From NCBI GenBank assembly GCA_001816655.1, contig MHCP01000003.1, positions 1-6,347 on the forward strand: 6,347 nt of DNA, written 5' to 3'. The notes beneath the pieces were generated by a model, which had not been told where the DNA came from, searched no databases, and was given only the letters and a program-made list of their open reading frames with translations. The position numbers and the translations under genes are program-made. Each line of letters opens with the position of its first letter. The first letter of the stretch is position 1. The stretch comes from Candidatus Woykebacteria bacterium RBG_13_40_15 (GTDB taxonomy: Bacteria; Patescibacteria; Microgenomatia; Woykebacterales; RBG-16-39-9b). Positions 1 through 5,974 of this stretch are shown piece by piece.

Positions 1-1
1 A

Positions 2-1141
2 ATAACAGATAATCTCATGGCCTATGAAACCGTCAAACTCTTTGCCAAAGAAAAAGCAGAGTATGGGAGACTAAATTTGGCATTTGTTCCCTGGAAAGCG
101 CGAAGTCTTGATTACCAAAAGTCGTTCCGCACGATAGATATTGCCATGGGAACAATCATAAATATAAGCATGTTTGCGATACTTCTTTTGACACTCCACT
201 CAACAATCGTGTCAAAGCTGACAATTGGCGATTTTGTTCTTATTACGGCTTTTCTTTCCAGTTTCTTCCCACGGCTTTGGGAGCTTGTTTGGGGGCTTAG
301 GGACGTTGCCAAAGATTTTGCTGACATCGAGCGCTATTTTGGTTTACTGGACTATGAAATTGAGGTAAAAGACCCCGAAAGACCGGTTAATATCGGCCAC
401 GTTTATGGTGAAATTACGTTTAATAAGATTAAGTTTGCATACAAAAATAGAACAAAAAATGCTATTAACGGAATCGATCTTAAAATTGAGCAGGGCCAGG
501 CTGTCGCTCTCATTGGACGAAGCGGATCAGGGAAAACCACTTTGGTAAAACTACTGATGAGGTTTTACGACCTTAACGGGGGCGAAATATGCCTTGATGG
601 AATAAATATTAGAGATTTTACAAAAGACAGGCTCCGAAGCTTTATAGGTGTCGTTCCCCAGGAACCGATACTCTTTAATAACACCATTGCTTACAACATA
701 GGTTACGGTAAGATGAGGCCCAAGCTTGGTGAAATTAGGGCGGCTGCAAAACTTGCCAATATCGATGAGTTTATCCAAGGTTTGCCCAAAAAGTACGCTA
801 CAGAGGTCGGAGAGCGCGGGGTTAAGCTTTCCGGCGGGCAAAAACAGCGTCTTGCCATAGCACGCATGATTCTAAGCGATCCTGACATAGTTATATTTGA
901 CGAAGCCACAAGCCAGCTGGATAGTGAGAGCGAAAAGCTTATCCAGGATGCATTCTGGAAGGCTCGACGTGGAAAAACCACCATTATTGTTGCCCACAGA
1001 CTCTCGACTGTAATGCGTGCCGATAAAATAGTGGTTATAGAAAACGGAAAAATCAAAGAATCCGGCACTCATGAAAGTCTCTTGCGGGCAAAAGACAGCC
1101 TGTATTCGCATTTCTGGAATCTACAAATCAAGCTCGATTAA
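2..1141 (+). CDS. ABC exporter half-transporter, permease-ATPase fusion (5'-truncated by window edge)
   Basis: The reading frame is open to the left edge, so this is the C-terminal part of a longer gene; the ATG at 17 is only an internal methionine. Residues here are counted from that methionine. The start resembles the cytoplasmic loop of Atm1/MsbA-type exporters (AYETVKLFAKE). Two membrane segments follow at about 42-60 and 70-90, matching the last two of six. The nucleotide-binding domain runs from about 130 and is intact: A-loop Tyr142, Walker A GRSGSGKTT 167-175, Q-loop in VVPQEP near 213, signature LSGGQ 271-275, Walker B IVIFDE 291-296, D-loop SQLD 299-302 and H-loop His327. Such proteins dimerise in the inner membrane and use ATP to export lipids, peptides, drugs or metal-thiol conjugates. 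The substrate cannot be read from this sequence. It ends 25 bp from the convergent HTH gene, with no clear terminator between. The ABC family call is secure; the subfamily is less so. Confidence 0.96.
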   Translation: MTDNLMAYETVKLFAKEKAEYGRLNLAFVPWKARSLDYQKSFRTIDIAMGTIINISMFAILLLTLHSTIVSKLTIGDFVLITAFLSSFFPRLWELVWGLRDVAKDFADIERYFGLLDYEIEVKDPERPVNIGHVYGEITFNKIKFAYKNRTKNAINGIDLKIEQGQAVALIGRSGSGKTTLVKLLMRFYDLNGGEICLDGINIRDFTKDRLRSFIGVVPQEPILFNNTIAYNIGYGKMRPKLGEIRAAAKLANIDEFIQGLPKKYATEVGERGVKLSGGQKQRLAIARMILSDPDIVIFDEATSQLDSESEKLIQDAFWKARRGKTTIIVAHRLSTVMRADKIVVIENGKIKESGTHESLLRAKDSLYSHFWNLQIKLD

Positions 1142-1166
1142 CTTGCCTACTCTCCTAAATTGAAGG

Positions 1167-1385
1167 TTACTCTTCTTTGCTTTGCATCCCAAGAAGCCAG
1201 AGGACTGCTTCTTTCTTGTATCTACGATCCCCGCGGGAGTTTATGCGTATGGCAGGAAGCTTTCCCCGCTTTCCCCAGCGCTTTATCGTGAGTGGAGAGA
1301 CTCTCAAAAGTTCACTAACTTCCCTAACAGTAAGTAAATCCGGAAGATCTTCTAATCTGATTTTCTTTTTGATGCTTTGATCCAT
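1167..1385 (-). CDS. Small helix-turn-helix DNA-binding protein (excisionase/MerR-like, HTH_17 type)
   Basis: This 72-residue protein is basic. Residues about 17-65 read as the winged-helix core of excisionase-type (HTH_17) proteins: LLTVREVSELLRVSPLTIKRW gives the helix-turn-helix, then GKLPAIRINSRGDRRYKKEA gives the wing, with a Trp-rich final helix. Family members act as recombination directionality factors or small repressors and activators. There is no effector domain, so it is a bare DNA binder. The ATG is preceded by a weak GGGGA 10 nt upstream, lying in a palindrome, and by a good -35/-10 pair. It is divergent from the membrane-protein operon starting at 1493, so control of that operon and of itself is a reasonable inference. 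No integrase is visible, which makes a true excisionase role less likely. The opposite strand is also open, but its product shows no fold. Confidence 0.85.
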   Translation of the reverse strand: MDQSIKKKIRLEDLPDLLTVREVSELLRVSPLTIKRWGKRGKLPAIRINSRGDRRYKKEAVLWLLGMQSKEE

Positions 1386-1391
1386 TTTTAT

Positions 1392-1411
1392 AGTGTCCCC
1401 TGCCTGACACT
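1392..1411. promoter_or_regulatory. 6+6 palindrome in the leader of the HTH gene (possible operator or REP-like hairpin)
   Basis: AGTGTC at 1392-1397 and GACACT at 1406-1411 are perfect inverted arms around an 8-base spacer. The site lies between the predicted transcription start and the ATG of the minus-strand HTH gene. On the minus-strand transcript the GGGGA that could serve as ribosome binding site (1396-1400) lies partly in one arm and partly in the loop, so a hairpin could mask it. Alternatively it is a protein-binding operator for autoregulation. The CCTGACAC core also recalls REP-like palindromes linked to Y1 transposases; that is memory only. Confidence 0.5.
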
Positions 1412-1427
1412 TATCTTTCTTAATCAG

Positions 1428-1456
1428 AAAATATCAAAGTGAAACAACACTGTCAA
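1428..1456 (-). promoter_or_regulatory. Sigma70-type promoter for the HTH gene
   Basis: On the minus strand a perfect TTGACA (-35, at 1451-1456) is followed after 17 bases by TATTTT (-10, at 1428-1433). The expected transcription start is near 1420, giving a leader of about 35 nt that contains the 1392-1411 palindrome. Confidence 0.65.
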
Positions 1457-1485
1457 TAGTCATTTAGCCCTCCTAATGCTAAAAT
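1457..1485 (+). promoter_or_regulatory. Probable promoter of the 1493 operon, placing the transcript start at the ATG
   Basis: TAAAAT at 1480-1485 matches TATAAT at five of six positions. A weak -35 (TAGTCA, 1457-1462) lies 17 bases upstream. Only 7 bases separate the -10 from the ATG at 1493, so the predicted transcript would begin at or within a base of the start codon. The -35 region abuts the -35 of the divergent HTH promoter, so one bound protein could affect both. Confidence 0.5.
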
Positions 1486-1492
1486 AGTTTGG

Positions 1493-2095
1493 ATGAGAGG
1501 CCTAGAAAAATTTTTGTTTGTATATAGCATTATTGCGATCACCGCGCTTTTTATTACATTCGGTATCTTTTCCCCAAAGCCCTTAAACCTGGTCTCCCTA
1601 CTATTAATAGCGCCTAGCATTTTCTATTTCTGGATCAGACTTACCTCTCCGGAAAGTACAGGTGCTGTGAAGTGGTCTCTTAGATTTATTATTACTATTG
1701 TTATTCTCTCCGGTTTGGCTATTTTTGGCTATTACCTGAGACAAATCCCCGCCCCAAAGCTGGCAGATATAGCAGTAAGCGAAACGTCCCAACCGTCATC
1801 CTCACCAACGGAGACTCCAATCTCAACCAAGTCTGCTACACCACGGGGGGCAAGCATAGTCGGCTTTCTCACCGAAACACCAAGCCCTGTCCCCTTACAA
1901 CAGTTCAAGGGCAAGACCGGGGTAAAGTTAATAAATGTTTATAAAACAGCAACGGCCTCCGCCCAAAAAATAACCACTCTGGACGGAACTCAAATCTATC
2001 TTTACCTTTTAAAACAGGGTAGTTGGTACAAAGTAGCTTTATCAGGATCGGAATCAGGATGGGTTAGCGCAAGTCAAATCCAAGAGGTACAATAA
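1493..2095 (+). CDS. Membrane-anchored protein with extracytoplasmic SH3-like domain (first of three related genes)
   Basis: The 200-residue product has three predicted membrane segments (about 7-25, 31-50 and 62-82). A Ser/Thr/Pro-rich linker (about 95-135) and a compact C-terminal domain (about 142-200) follow. The last part has the pattern of bacterial SH3 domains: VKLINVYKTATASAQKI, then a hydrophobic strand, GSWYKVAL, and the closing GWVSASQIQEV. With the N-terminus inside, three segments put this domain outside the cell, where SH3b modules usually bind cell-wall peptides or protein partners. The N-terminal hairpin is shared with the next two gene products. The ATG is the only possible start: no other ATG, GTG or TTG lies in frame after the stop at 1457, and there is no Shine-Dalgarno. 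The specific function is unknown; a wall-linked structural or sensing role is inference. Confidence 0.85.
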   Translation: MRGLEKFLFVYSIIAITALFITFGIFSPKPLNLVSLLLIAPSIFYFWIRLTSPESTGAVKWSLRFIITIVILSGLAIFGYYLRQIPAPKLADIAVSETSQPSSSPTETPISTKSATPRGASIVGFLTETPSPVPLQQFKGKTGVKLINVYKTATASAQKITTLDGTQIYLYLLKQGSWYKVALSGSESGWVSASQIQEVQ

Positions 2096-2100
2096 TTAAT

Positions 2101-2685
2101 ATGAGGCGTTTCCTACCCAAGTTACTTTTCTACTATTCTGCTATTGCGGCTTTTTTAATCACCATAAGCACAATTTTTTCTTCCCAGTCAATCGGTCCCG
2201 TAATTTTTGCCACACTATTCCTCCCTGTTACTGCCTATTTCATCATTGAATTTTTCAAACAGGTCCGCTCGCTCCTCTCCCCCACGCCGGTAGAGGGAAC
2301 TGATATCTCTTCCGGACCCAAAAAGGGAGAAATTATTATTTTTACTTTAATCTTCTTGCTGCTTCTTGGAGTGGGGTTTAGAAATATATATTTTAAAAGT
2401 GGTGCCCAAGGCGTGCCTCTGACATCTCCCACCCAGGTTCCCCTGGTTTTTAAGACGACCTCTACCCCAACCCCCATAAGAATCGTCCAAATATCCATTA
2501 CTGACTCGTCTTCCTCCGCCAGAATCTACCAAAAACCAACAATTTATTCAGCCAAAATAGGAAATGCCAAAGACGGAGACATGTTCGAGTTTATCGCATC
2601 TGAGTCCGGCTGGTATCAAATCAGGTTAGCTAGCGATTCTGCAGGTTTTATTCCGGCAAAATATGTAAAGGAGGTAGCTGAGTGA
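2101..2685 (+). CDS. Membrane-anchored protein with extracytoplasmic SH3-like domain (second of three)
   Basis: The 194-residue product has the same plan as its upstream neighbour: membrane segments at about 8-26, 31-50 and 77-94, a Thr/Pro-rich linker (about 105-128), and a C-terminal SH3b-like domain (about 130-192). The domain is the clearer of the two: ARIYQKPTIYSAKIG, then DGDMFEF, ESGWYQIRL, and AGFIPAKYVKEV, the usual SH3b strand order with the terminal G(W/F)(V/I) turn. It begins 5 bp after the preceding stop, with only a GAGG about 13 nt upstream, so translation is probably coupled to the first gene. Its stop overlaps the GTG of the third gene. Sequence outside the hairpin and SH3 fold differs a lot from the first copy, so the duplication is old or the modules were shuffled. 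The ligand is unknown. Confidence 0.85.
   Translation: MRRFLPKLLFYYSAIAAFLITISTIFSSQSIGPVIFATLFLPVTAYFIIEFFKQVRSLLSPTPVEGTDISSGPKKGEIIIFTLIFLLLLGVGFRNIYFKSGAQGVPLTSPTQVPLVFKTTSTPTPIRIVQISITDSSSSARIYQKPTIYSAKIGNAKDGDMFEFIASESGWYQIRLASDSAGFIPAKYVKEVAE
2669..2674 (+). promoter_or_regulatory. Strong Shine-Dalgarno that fixes the GTG start at 2682
   Basis: AGGAGG lies inside the end of the second SH3-type gene, 7 bases before the GTG at 2682. It supports a GTG start overlapping the upstream TGA stop (GTGA), a typical coupled junction. Confidence 0.8.
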
Positions 2686-3326
2686 AAAAATTATTAATTT
2701 ATTACAGCTTTATAGTAGTCAGCGTCATGGTGGTTATCGGTTTTCTTTCCGCGACTTCCCTCCCCCAGCTTATCGTCGCCACCCTTTTCTTCCCACTATT
2801 TGTCTATTTTGCTTCCCGTGTTTTCCCACGCAAAACCCGAGCAATCCATATCCCCGTAACTCCCCTTATCAAAATACTACCAGCTGATGCAGGTACGGTT
2901 GAAAAAGTTGATCCGGCAATCACAAAACTGAAAAAAGAGGGTGTTGATATAGATAGAAGGATGTTCCTGAAACTCATAGGAAGCGCCGGAGCCTCCCTGT
3001 TCCTCTTTTCTCTATTCACTAAAAGAGCCGAAGCAGCATTCTTTGGATCGGTCCCCGGGCCCGGCACTGTTTCAATTAAAGATGTTGCCGGCAACAAAAT
3101 AAATCCGGCAGAGCGATCCCCCACTGACGGATACAAGATTTCGGAGGTTGATGATGGAACTCCGGCTTATTATGGTTTCATTAATAAAGACGGGGCTTGG
3201 TATATTATGAAAGAAACGGACACAGGGTCGTATTTGTATGTCCGCGGGGATAATGATTTTTCCGGAGGTTGGGCAATTCACGCGACAAGAGACGACTACG
3301 ATACGTTTGATCAGATATTCGACTAG
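2682..3326 (+). CDS. Membrane protein with internal twin-arginine-like signal and phage-virion-like C-terminal module
   Basis: The 214-residue product opens with the same two-segment hairpin as the two upstream proteins (about 3-23 and 29-49). After a charged cytoplasmic stretch comes DRRMFLKLIG (RR at 92-93), a hydrophobic run (97-112) and AEA (116-118). This is the layout of a Tat signal with a possible signal peptidase site after residue 118, but placed internally. The exported part starts AFFGSVPGPGTVSIKD and contains YYGFINKDGAWYIMKE near 163-178, ending in an acidic Asp-rich tail. I recall similar short modules in Microgenomates proteins near phage-like genes. No catalytic motif is seen. 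The start is GTG, set by the AGGAGG. If uncleaved, the RR segment would simply be the third membrane anchor, as in the two neighbours. Function unknown; surface display or assembly of an appendage is a guess. Confidence 0.83.
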   Translation: MKKLLIYYSFIVVSVMVVIGFLSATSLPQLIVATLFFPLFVYFASRVFPRKTRAIHIPVTPLIKILPADAGTVEKVDPAITKLKKEGVDIDRRMFLKLIGSAGASLFLFSLFTKRAEAAFFGSVPGPGTVSIKDVAGNKINPAERSPTDGYKISEVDDGTPAYYGFINKDGAWYIMKETDTGSYLYVRGDNDFSGGWAIHATRDDYDTFDQIFD

Positions 3327-3344
3327 GCTTAAGGCAATGCCCTC

Positions 3345-3373
3345 TTGACCTGAGGCCGCCTGTAGTGTAAAAC
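3345..3373 (+). promoter_or_regulatory. Probable promoter of the 3382 gene, again nearly leaderless
   Basis: TTGACC (five of six to the -35 consensus, 3345-3350) is followed after exactly 17 bases by TAAAAC (3368-3373, four of six). The ATG comes 8 bases after the -10, so the transcript would start at the codon or within 1-2 bases. A small inverted repeat GTAGT/ACTAC (3362-3366, 3372-3376) overlaps the -10 and could be an operator. No terminator hairpin with a T-run is visible in 3327-3381 after the preceding operon. Confidence 0.5.
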
Positions 3374-3381
3374 TACCTGAA

Positions 3382-3885
3382 ATGACAAAATTAGGAAAGG
3401 AAGTCTGGCTTGTAGTTGCCGCAGTAATGTTCCTTCTGTCCTATCTTATTGACAGACTCGCCGGCCCCGTAAATATTTCAGTAAAAGCACCCATTGCCTT
3501 CCTCACCTCCTCTTTTATGCTTCGTACTTATCCTTTTACGGCAGCAGCAATAATAATAAGGTCTCTTGCTATATTTGTTTCTTCAATGCTAATAATTTCT
3601 CTTTTTGAAAGGAAATATTTTTCAAAAGCGATTTTTCTCCTACTCGCTGGGGTCTTGGCAGAGTTTTTTGCCCTACAACAGCTTGCAACAGGTTTCAGGG
3701 TAACTACAATCCAATGGACTCTCTCAATTGCCTACGGAAGCCTCACCTTGGTTCTGGGAATAGCTTGGTTAATCCTCAAGGGTATTTGGGCACTCTTGGG
3801 AGGAAAAGAAGTACCGGAGTCTTCTACCAGATCCACAACTGAAGAAAAATCGGTTTTAGAACCGCCCAAGGAAGAAAATTCCTAA
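3382..3885 (+). CDS. Four-segment membrane protein of unknown function
   Basis: The 167-residue product has likely membrane helices at about 8-27, 55-75, 81-100 and 110-136, plus a moderately hydrophobic stretch at 36-50 that may be a re-entrant or interfacial helix. A hydrophilic Glu/Ser/Pro-rich tail (about 141-167) follows, probably cytoplasmic. No motif that I recognise is present. ATG 3382 is the only start in frame after the stop at 3346; it lacks a Shine-Dalgarno. It has its own probable promoter and so may be independent of the SH3/Tat-like operon 55 bp upstream. It ends 3 bp from the convergent 134-residue membrane protein gene. Codon use resembles the upstream operon. I do not recognise the family. 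Confidence 0.75.
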   Translation: MTKLGKEVWLVVAAVMFLLSYLIDRLAGPVNISVKAPIAFLTSSFMLRTYPFTAAAIIIRSLAIFVSSMLIISLFERKYFSKAIFLLLAGVLAEFFALQQLATGFRVTTIQWTLSIAYGSLTLVLGIAWLILKGIWALLGGKEVPESSTRSTTEEKSVLEPPKEENS

Positions 3886-3888
3886 AAT

Positions 3889-4293
3889 TTAACTCCTTTT
3901 CTTCTGAACCGCGTTCTTCTCTATTACAAATCTCCAAGCAAGACGCTGTACAGCGTAGGCAACAAATCCCATTAAAATTGCCCAAAGATAGCTTCTGATA
4001 CCTAGTCCCGCATATTGGGAAAATCTTGCAACAATCCAAAAAGCGAAGATATTCACTGACCAGAAATACCCCAAGACTACTATCCCGGTATCGAATTTAA
4101 CACCTTTACTTATTGCGAAATCCCACAAGAGCCAGACAAAAAATGTCACCCAAAAGCCTGCATAAATTGCTGCTTCAACCGCACCAAATCTCCAATTGCC
4201 TAAAACTACATCGCCGGGGGCAAGAAGCCCAAAAATATAAACAATCAAGGCGTTGACTATCCAATAAGTAAAATATAAAAGATGGTTATACAA
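3889..4293 (-). CDS. Conserved-looking four-segment membrane protein of unknown function (TTG start)
   Basis: The 134-residue product is rich in Trp, Phe and Tyr, with four likely membrane helices (about 5-25, 37-60, 68-90, 98-116) and a short basic tail KNAVQKKRS. Motifs such as VVLGNWRFG, AAIYAGFWVTFF and LGYFWSVN recall a small membrane protein I associate with Microgenomates genomes, without a known role. The start is TTG at 4291-4293: a TGA lies three codons upstream in frame, the next internal methionine is far inside, and GGGGGTGA sits 6 bases before the TTG. An extended -10 is found further upstream. It is convergent with the 3382 gene and divergent from the virion-like gene at 4379. 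No enzyme or transporter motif is seen; function unknown. Confidence 0.8.
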   Translation of the reverse strand: MYNHLLYFTYWIVNALIVYIFGLLAPGDVVLGNWRFGAVEAAIYAGFWVTFFVWLLWDFAISKGVKFDTGIVVLGYFWSVNIFAFWIVARFSQYAGLGIRSYLWAILMGFVAYAVQRLAWRFVIEKNAVQKKRS

Positions 4294-4299
4294 ATCTAT

Positions 4300-4307
4300 T
4301 CACCCCC
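4300..4307 (-). promoter_or_regulatory. Shine-Dalgarno deciding the TTG start of the 134-residue membrane protein
   Basis: On the minus strand GGGGGTGA differs at one base from the full GGAGGTGA complement of 16S rRNA. It ends 6 bases before the TTG at 4291-4293. It is the main evidence for the non-ATG start. Confidence 0.75.
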
Positions 4308-4319
4308 ACTTCCAACATG

Positions 4320-4328
4320 AATATATCA
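4320..4328 (-). promoter_or_regulatory. Extended -10 promoter for the minus-strand membrane protein
   Basis: TGATATATT on the minus strand fits TGnTATAAT with one mismatch. No good -35 is seen 17 bases upstream, as is common for extended -10 promoters. The transcript would start near 4313 and include the Shine-Dalgarno at 4300-4307. Confidence 0.5.
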
Positions 4329-4359
4329 CAAAAACATTCCAACTAAAATGGAAATTTAG

Positions 4360-4365
4360 TATACT
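4360..4365 (+). promoter_or_regulatory. -10 box for the virion-like gene at 4379
   Basis: TATACT matches TATAAT at five of six positions and lies 13 bases before the ATG, predicting a leader of only about 6-8 nt. The -35 region (TTCCAA near 4337-4342) is poor, so an activator or an alternative sigma factor is possible. It shares a short 85-bp gap with the divergent promoter at 4320-4328. Confidence 0.45.
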
Positions 4366-4378
4366 GAGTTGAACAAAA

Positions 4379-5971
4379 ATGGCAGCACCAACATATACAT
4401 CTGATTTAGCAGACTTCAAAGACTTTGAAACTACTGTTACTTTTGGTGAATTCGCTGGTTTTACTGCTGGTCGTGGTCAGGTAATTGATACTGATTATCC
4501 GATTCAGGGTAATTCAATGATGTCGGTTGTTATGAACACCACAGGAAATGCTGGAGTTGCTGTTGATTATGGAAGTAATATATCTTGGACTTCTGGGTGG
4601 TGTATGTTTTCTTGGCTAATATGGTTAGCTCCTGCTGCTATTAACACTCAAGCCAATGGTGGTCTTGTCTTTTGTCTTGGTTCTGATATTAGCAACTTTA
4701 GAGAGTGGAATGTTGGTGGTAATAACTTTGGTTCATACCCTTATGGTGGTTGGCAGAACTTTGCTGTTGATCCCGAAATTGCTTACAGCAATATTACCGG
4801 TAATCCAGGAACAGCTTATCGTTGGGCTGGACCAGGTGTTAGAGTTATTTCTGCTGTTTCAAAGGGTTCTCCACTTGCCATAGATGTTACCAGATTTGGT
4901 CGTGGTGAATTTCGTGTCGTTGCTGGAGAAACTGGTAATTTTGCGACCTTTGCTGGTATGGCTGCTTGGAATGATAACAACAGTAGAAGATGGGGGTTAT
5001 TTCAAGCGATTGAGGGTGGTTATAAATATAAAGGTCTTATGACATTGGGTTATGGTGGGTTGACTAATTTTACAGACTTAAACAAAAGTATTGTCATTGA
5101 TAACACTCAATATGTACAACCAAGTTTCAATCGTATTGAAATTCGCAATGCTTCGTCAGTAGTAGACTGGACAAATATTTCAATAACTGCTTTAGGTACA
5201 GTTTCAAAAGGGCAGTTTGAAATTTTTGATAATGCCACTGTAGATATGGATGGTTGTTCATTCACCGATATGGATACTTTTATTTTCAATACAAACGCGA
5301 CAATAGTTGACACTACATTCAGACGATGCGGGCAGATAACAGCCGCCGGGGGAACATTTACAGGCTCACAGATAGCTGCATCCACGGTGGCTGCCGATGC
5401 GGCTGCTTTTGTATGGGATGTAGCCACAGACACAAACGGGAAACTCGACGGAATGAGCTTCACCAAAGGAACGAACGCCCATCACGCAATACAACTTGGA
5501 ACTTCCTCCCCTACTTCGGTCACTTTTGACGGAATGGAATTTACAGGTTTTAATGCCAGCAACGCCCAGAATGACTCAGCTATTCTCGTTTCCAGAACGA
5601 CCGATATCGTCACAATCAATATCACAAATAGTGCACAGCTTCCTTCATATAAAAGTGCAGGAGCAACAGTGGTTGTCCAAAGCAGCTATACCTTAGGAAT
5701 TCACGTCCAGGATGCTGCAACCGACCTAATTCAAGATGCCGTTGTGGCTGTTTATGACGCATCCGATAATTCAGAAATCTCCAACCAACTGACTGATTCG
5801 AGTGGCGATATCATACCTGCATCAGTTTCAGGCAATACCGATATATATATCAGAATAAGAAAATCCACCTCGGGTACGCGATATTTCCCCATCGAAACCG
5901 TTGCTTCAATAGTAGATGAAAACCTTTCTATAACTATTACCATGATCGAAGATACTACAGCAGAAAGCTAA
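4379..5971 (+). CDS. Phage-virion-like structural or appendage protein, multi-domain (530 residues)
   Basis: Three regions can be seen. Residues 1 to about 215 look like a beta-sandwich (lectin-like) region, with QANGGLVFCLGSD, YGGWQNFAVDP and IDVTRFGRGEF. This pattern I recall from phage structural proteins, where it reads roughly as a W-AN-GG-R---GS / GGWR-FVVDP / VD-IRYGRG series. Residues about 215-430 have short Asn/Asp/Thr-rich strands (IEIRNASSVVDWTNISI, VDMDGCSFTDMDTFIF) typical of a beta-helix. Residues about 436-525 fit an Ig-like or carboxypeptidase-regulatory-like fold (LGIHVQDAATDLIQDAVVAVYD, YIRIRKSTSGTRYFP). There is no signal peptide, as expected for a virion part assembled in the cytoplasm. 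The ATG is the first start after a stop at 4370 and lacks a Shine-Dalgarno. Codon use shifts sharply near residue 317. The next gene starts 3 bp after the stop. The exact role (tail fibre, collar, decoration) cannot be told. Confidence 0.85.
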   Translation: MAAPTYTSDLADFKDFETTVTFGEFAGFTAGRGQVIDTDYPIQGNSMMSVVMNTTGNAGVAVDYGSNISWTSGWCMFSWLIWLAPAAINTQANGGLVFCLGSDISNFREWNVGGNNFGSYPYGGWQNFAVDPEIAYSNITGNPGTAYRWAGPGVRVISAVSKGSPLAIDVTRFGRGEFRVVAGETGNFATFAGMAAWNDNNSRRWGLFQAIEGGYKYKGLMTLGYGGLTNFTDLNKSIVIDNTQYVQPSFNRIEIRNASSVVDWTNISITALGTVSKGQFEIFDNATVDMDGCSFTDMDTFIFNTNATIVDTTFRRCGQITAAGGTFTGSQIAASTVAADAAAFVWDVATDTNGKLDGMSFTKGTNAHHAIQLGTSSPTSVTFDGMEFTGFNASNAQNDSAILVSRTTDIVTINITNSAQLPSYKSAGATVVVQSSYTLGIHVQDAATDLIQDAVVAVYDASDNSEISNQLTDSSGDIIPASVSGNTDIYIRIRKSTSGTRYFPIETVASIVDENLSITITMIEDTTAES

Positions 5972-5974
5972 AAT

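Noticed and set aside
703..1068. 121-residue minus-strand ORF inside the ABC transporter
   Set aside because: It lies entirely opposite the conserved ATPase domain, and its Ser-rich composition is what antisense reading of that domain gives.
1177..1380. 67-residue plus-strand ORF opposite the HTH gene
   Set aside because: The minus-strand product has a clear helix-turn-helix fold and a good promoter; the plus-strand translation is a Ser/Arg-rich shadow without either.
1167..1385. HTH protein as proof of an integrated phage (true excisionase)
   Set aside because: The fold is shared by many small regulators. No integrase, attachment-site repeat or phage early gene is visible near it.
3851..3864. 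CGGTT-TTAG-AACCG hairpin near the end of the 3382 gene as terminator
   Set aside because: The stem is only 5 bp, lies inside the coding sequence and is not followed by a T-run.
5107..5466. 119-residue minus-strand ORF inside the virion-like gene
   Set aside because: It is antisense to a gene with a sensible domain layout. The shadow has no promoter, Shine-Dalgarno or recognisable motif.
4379..5971. Diversity-generating retroelement target
   Set aside because: A variable phage adhesin could suggest this, but no reverse transcriptase, template repeat or adenine-rich C-terminal lectin cassette is seen in the window.
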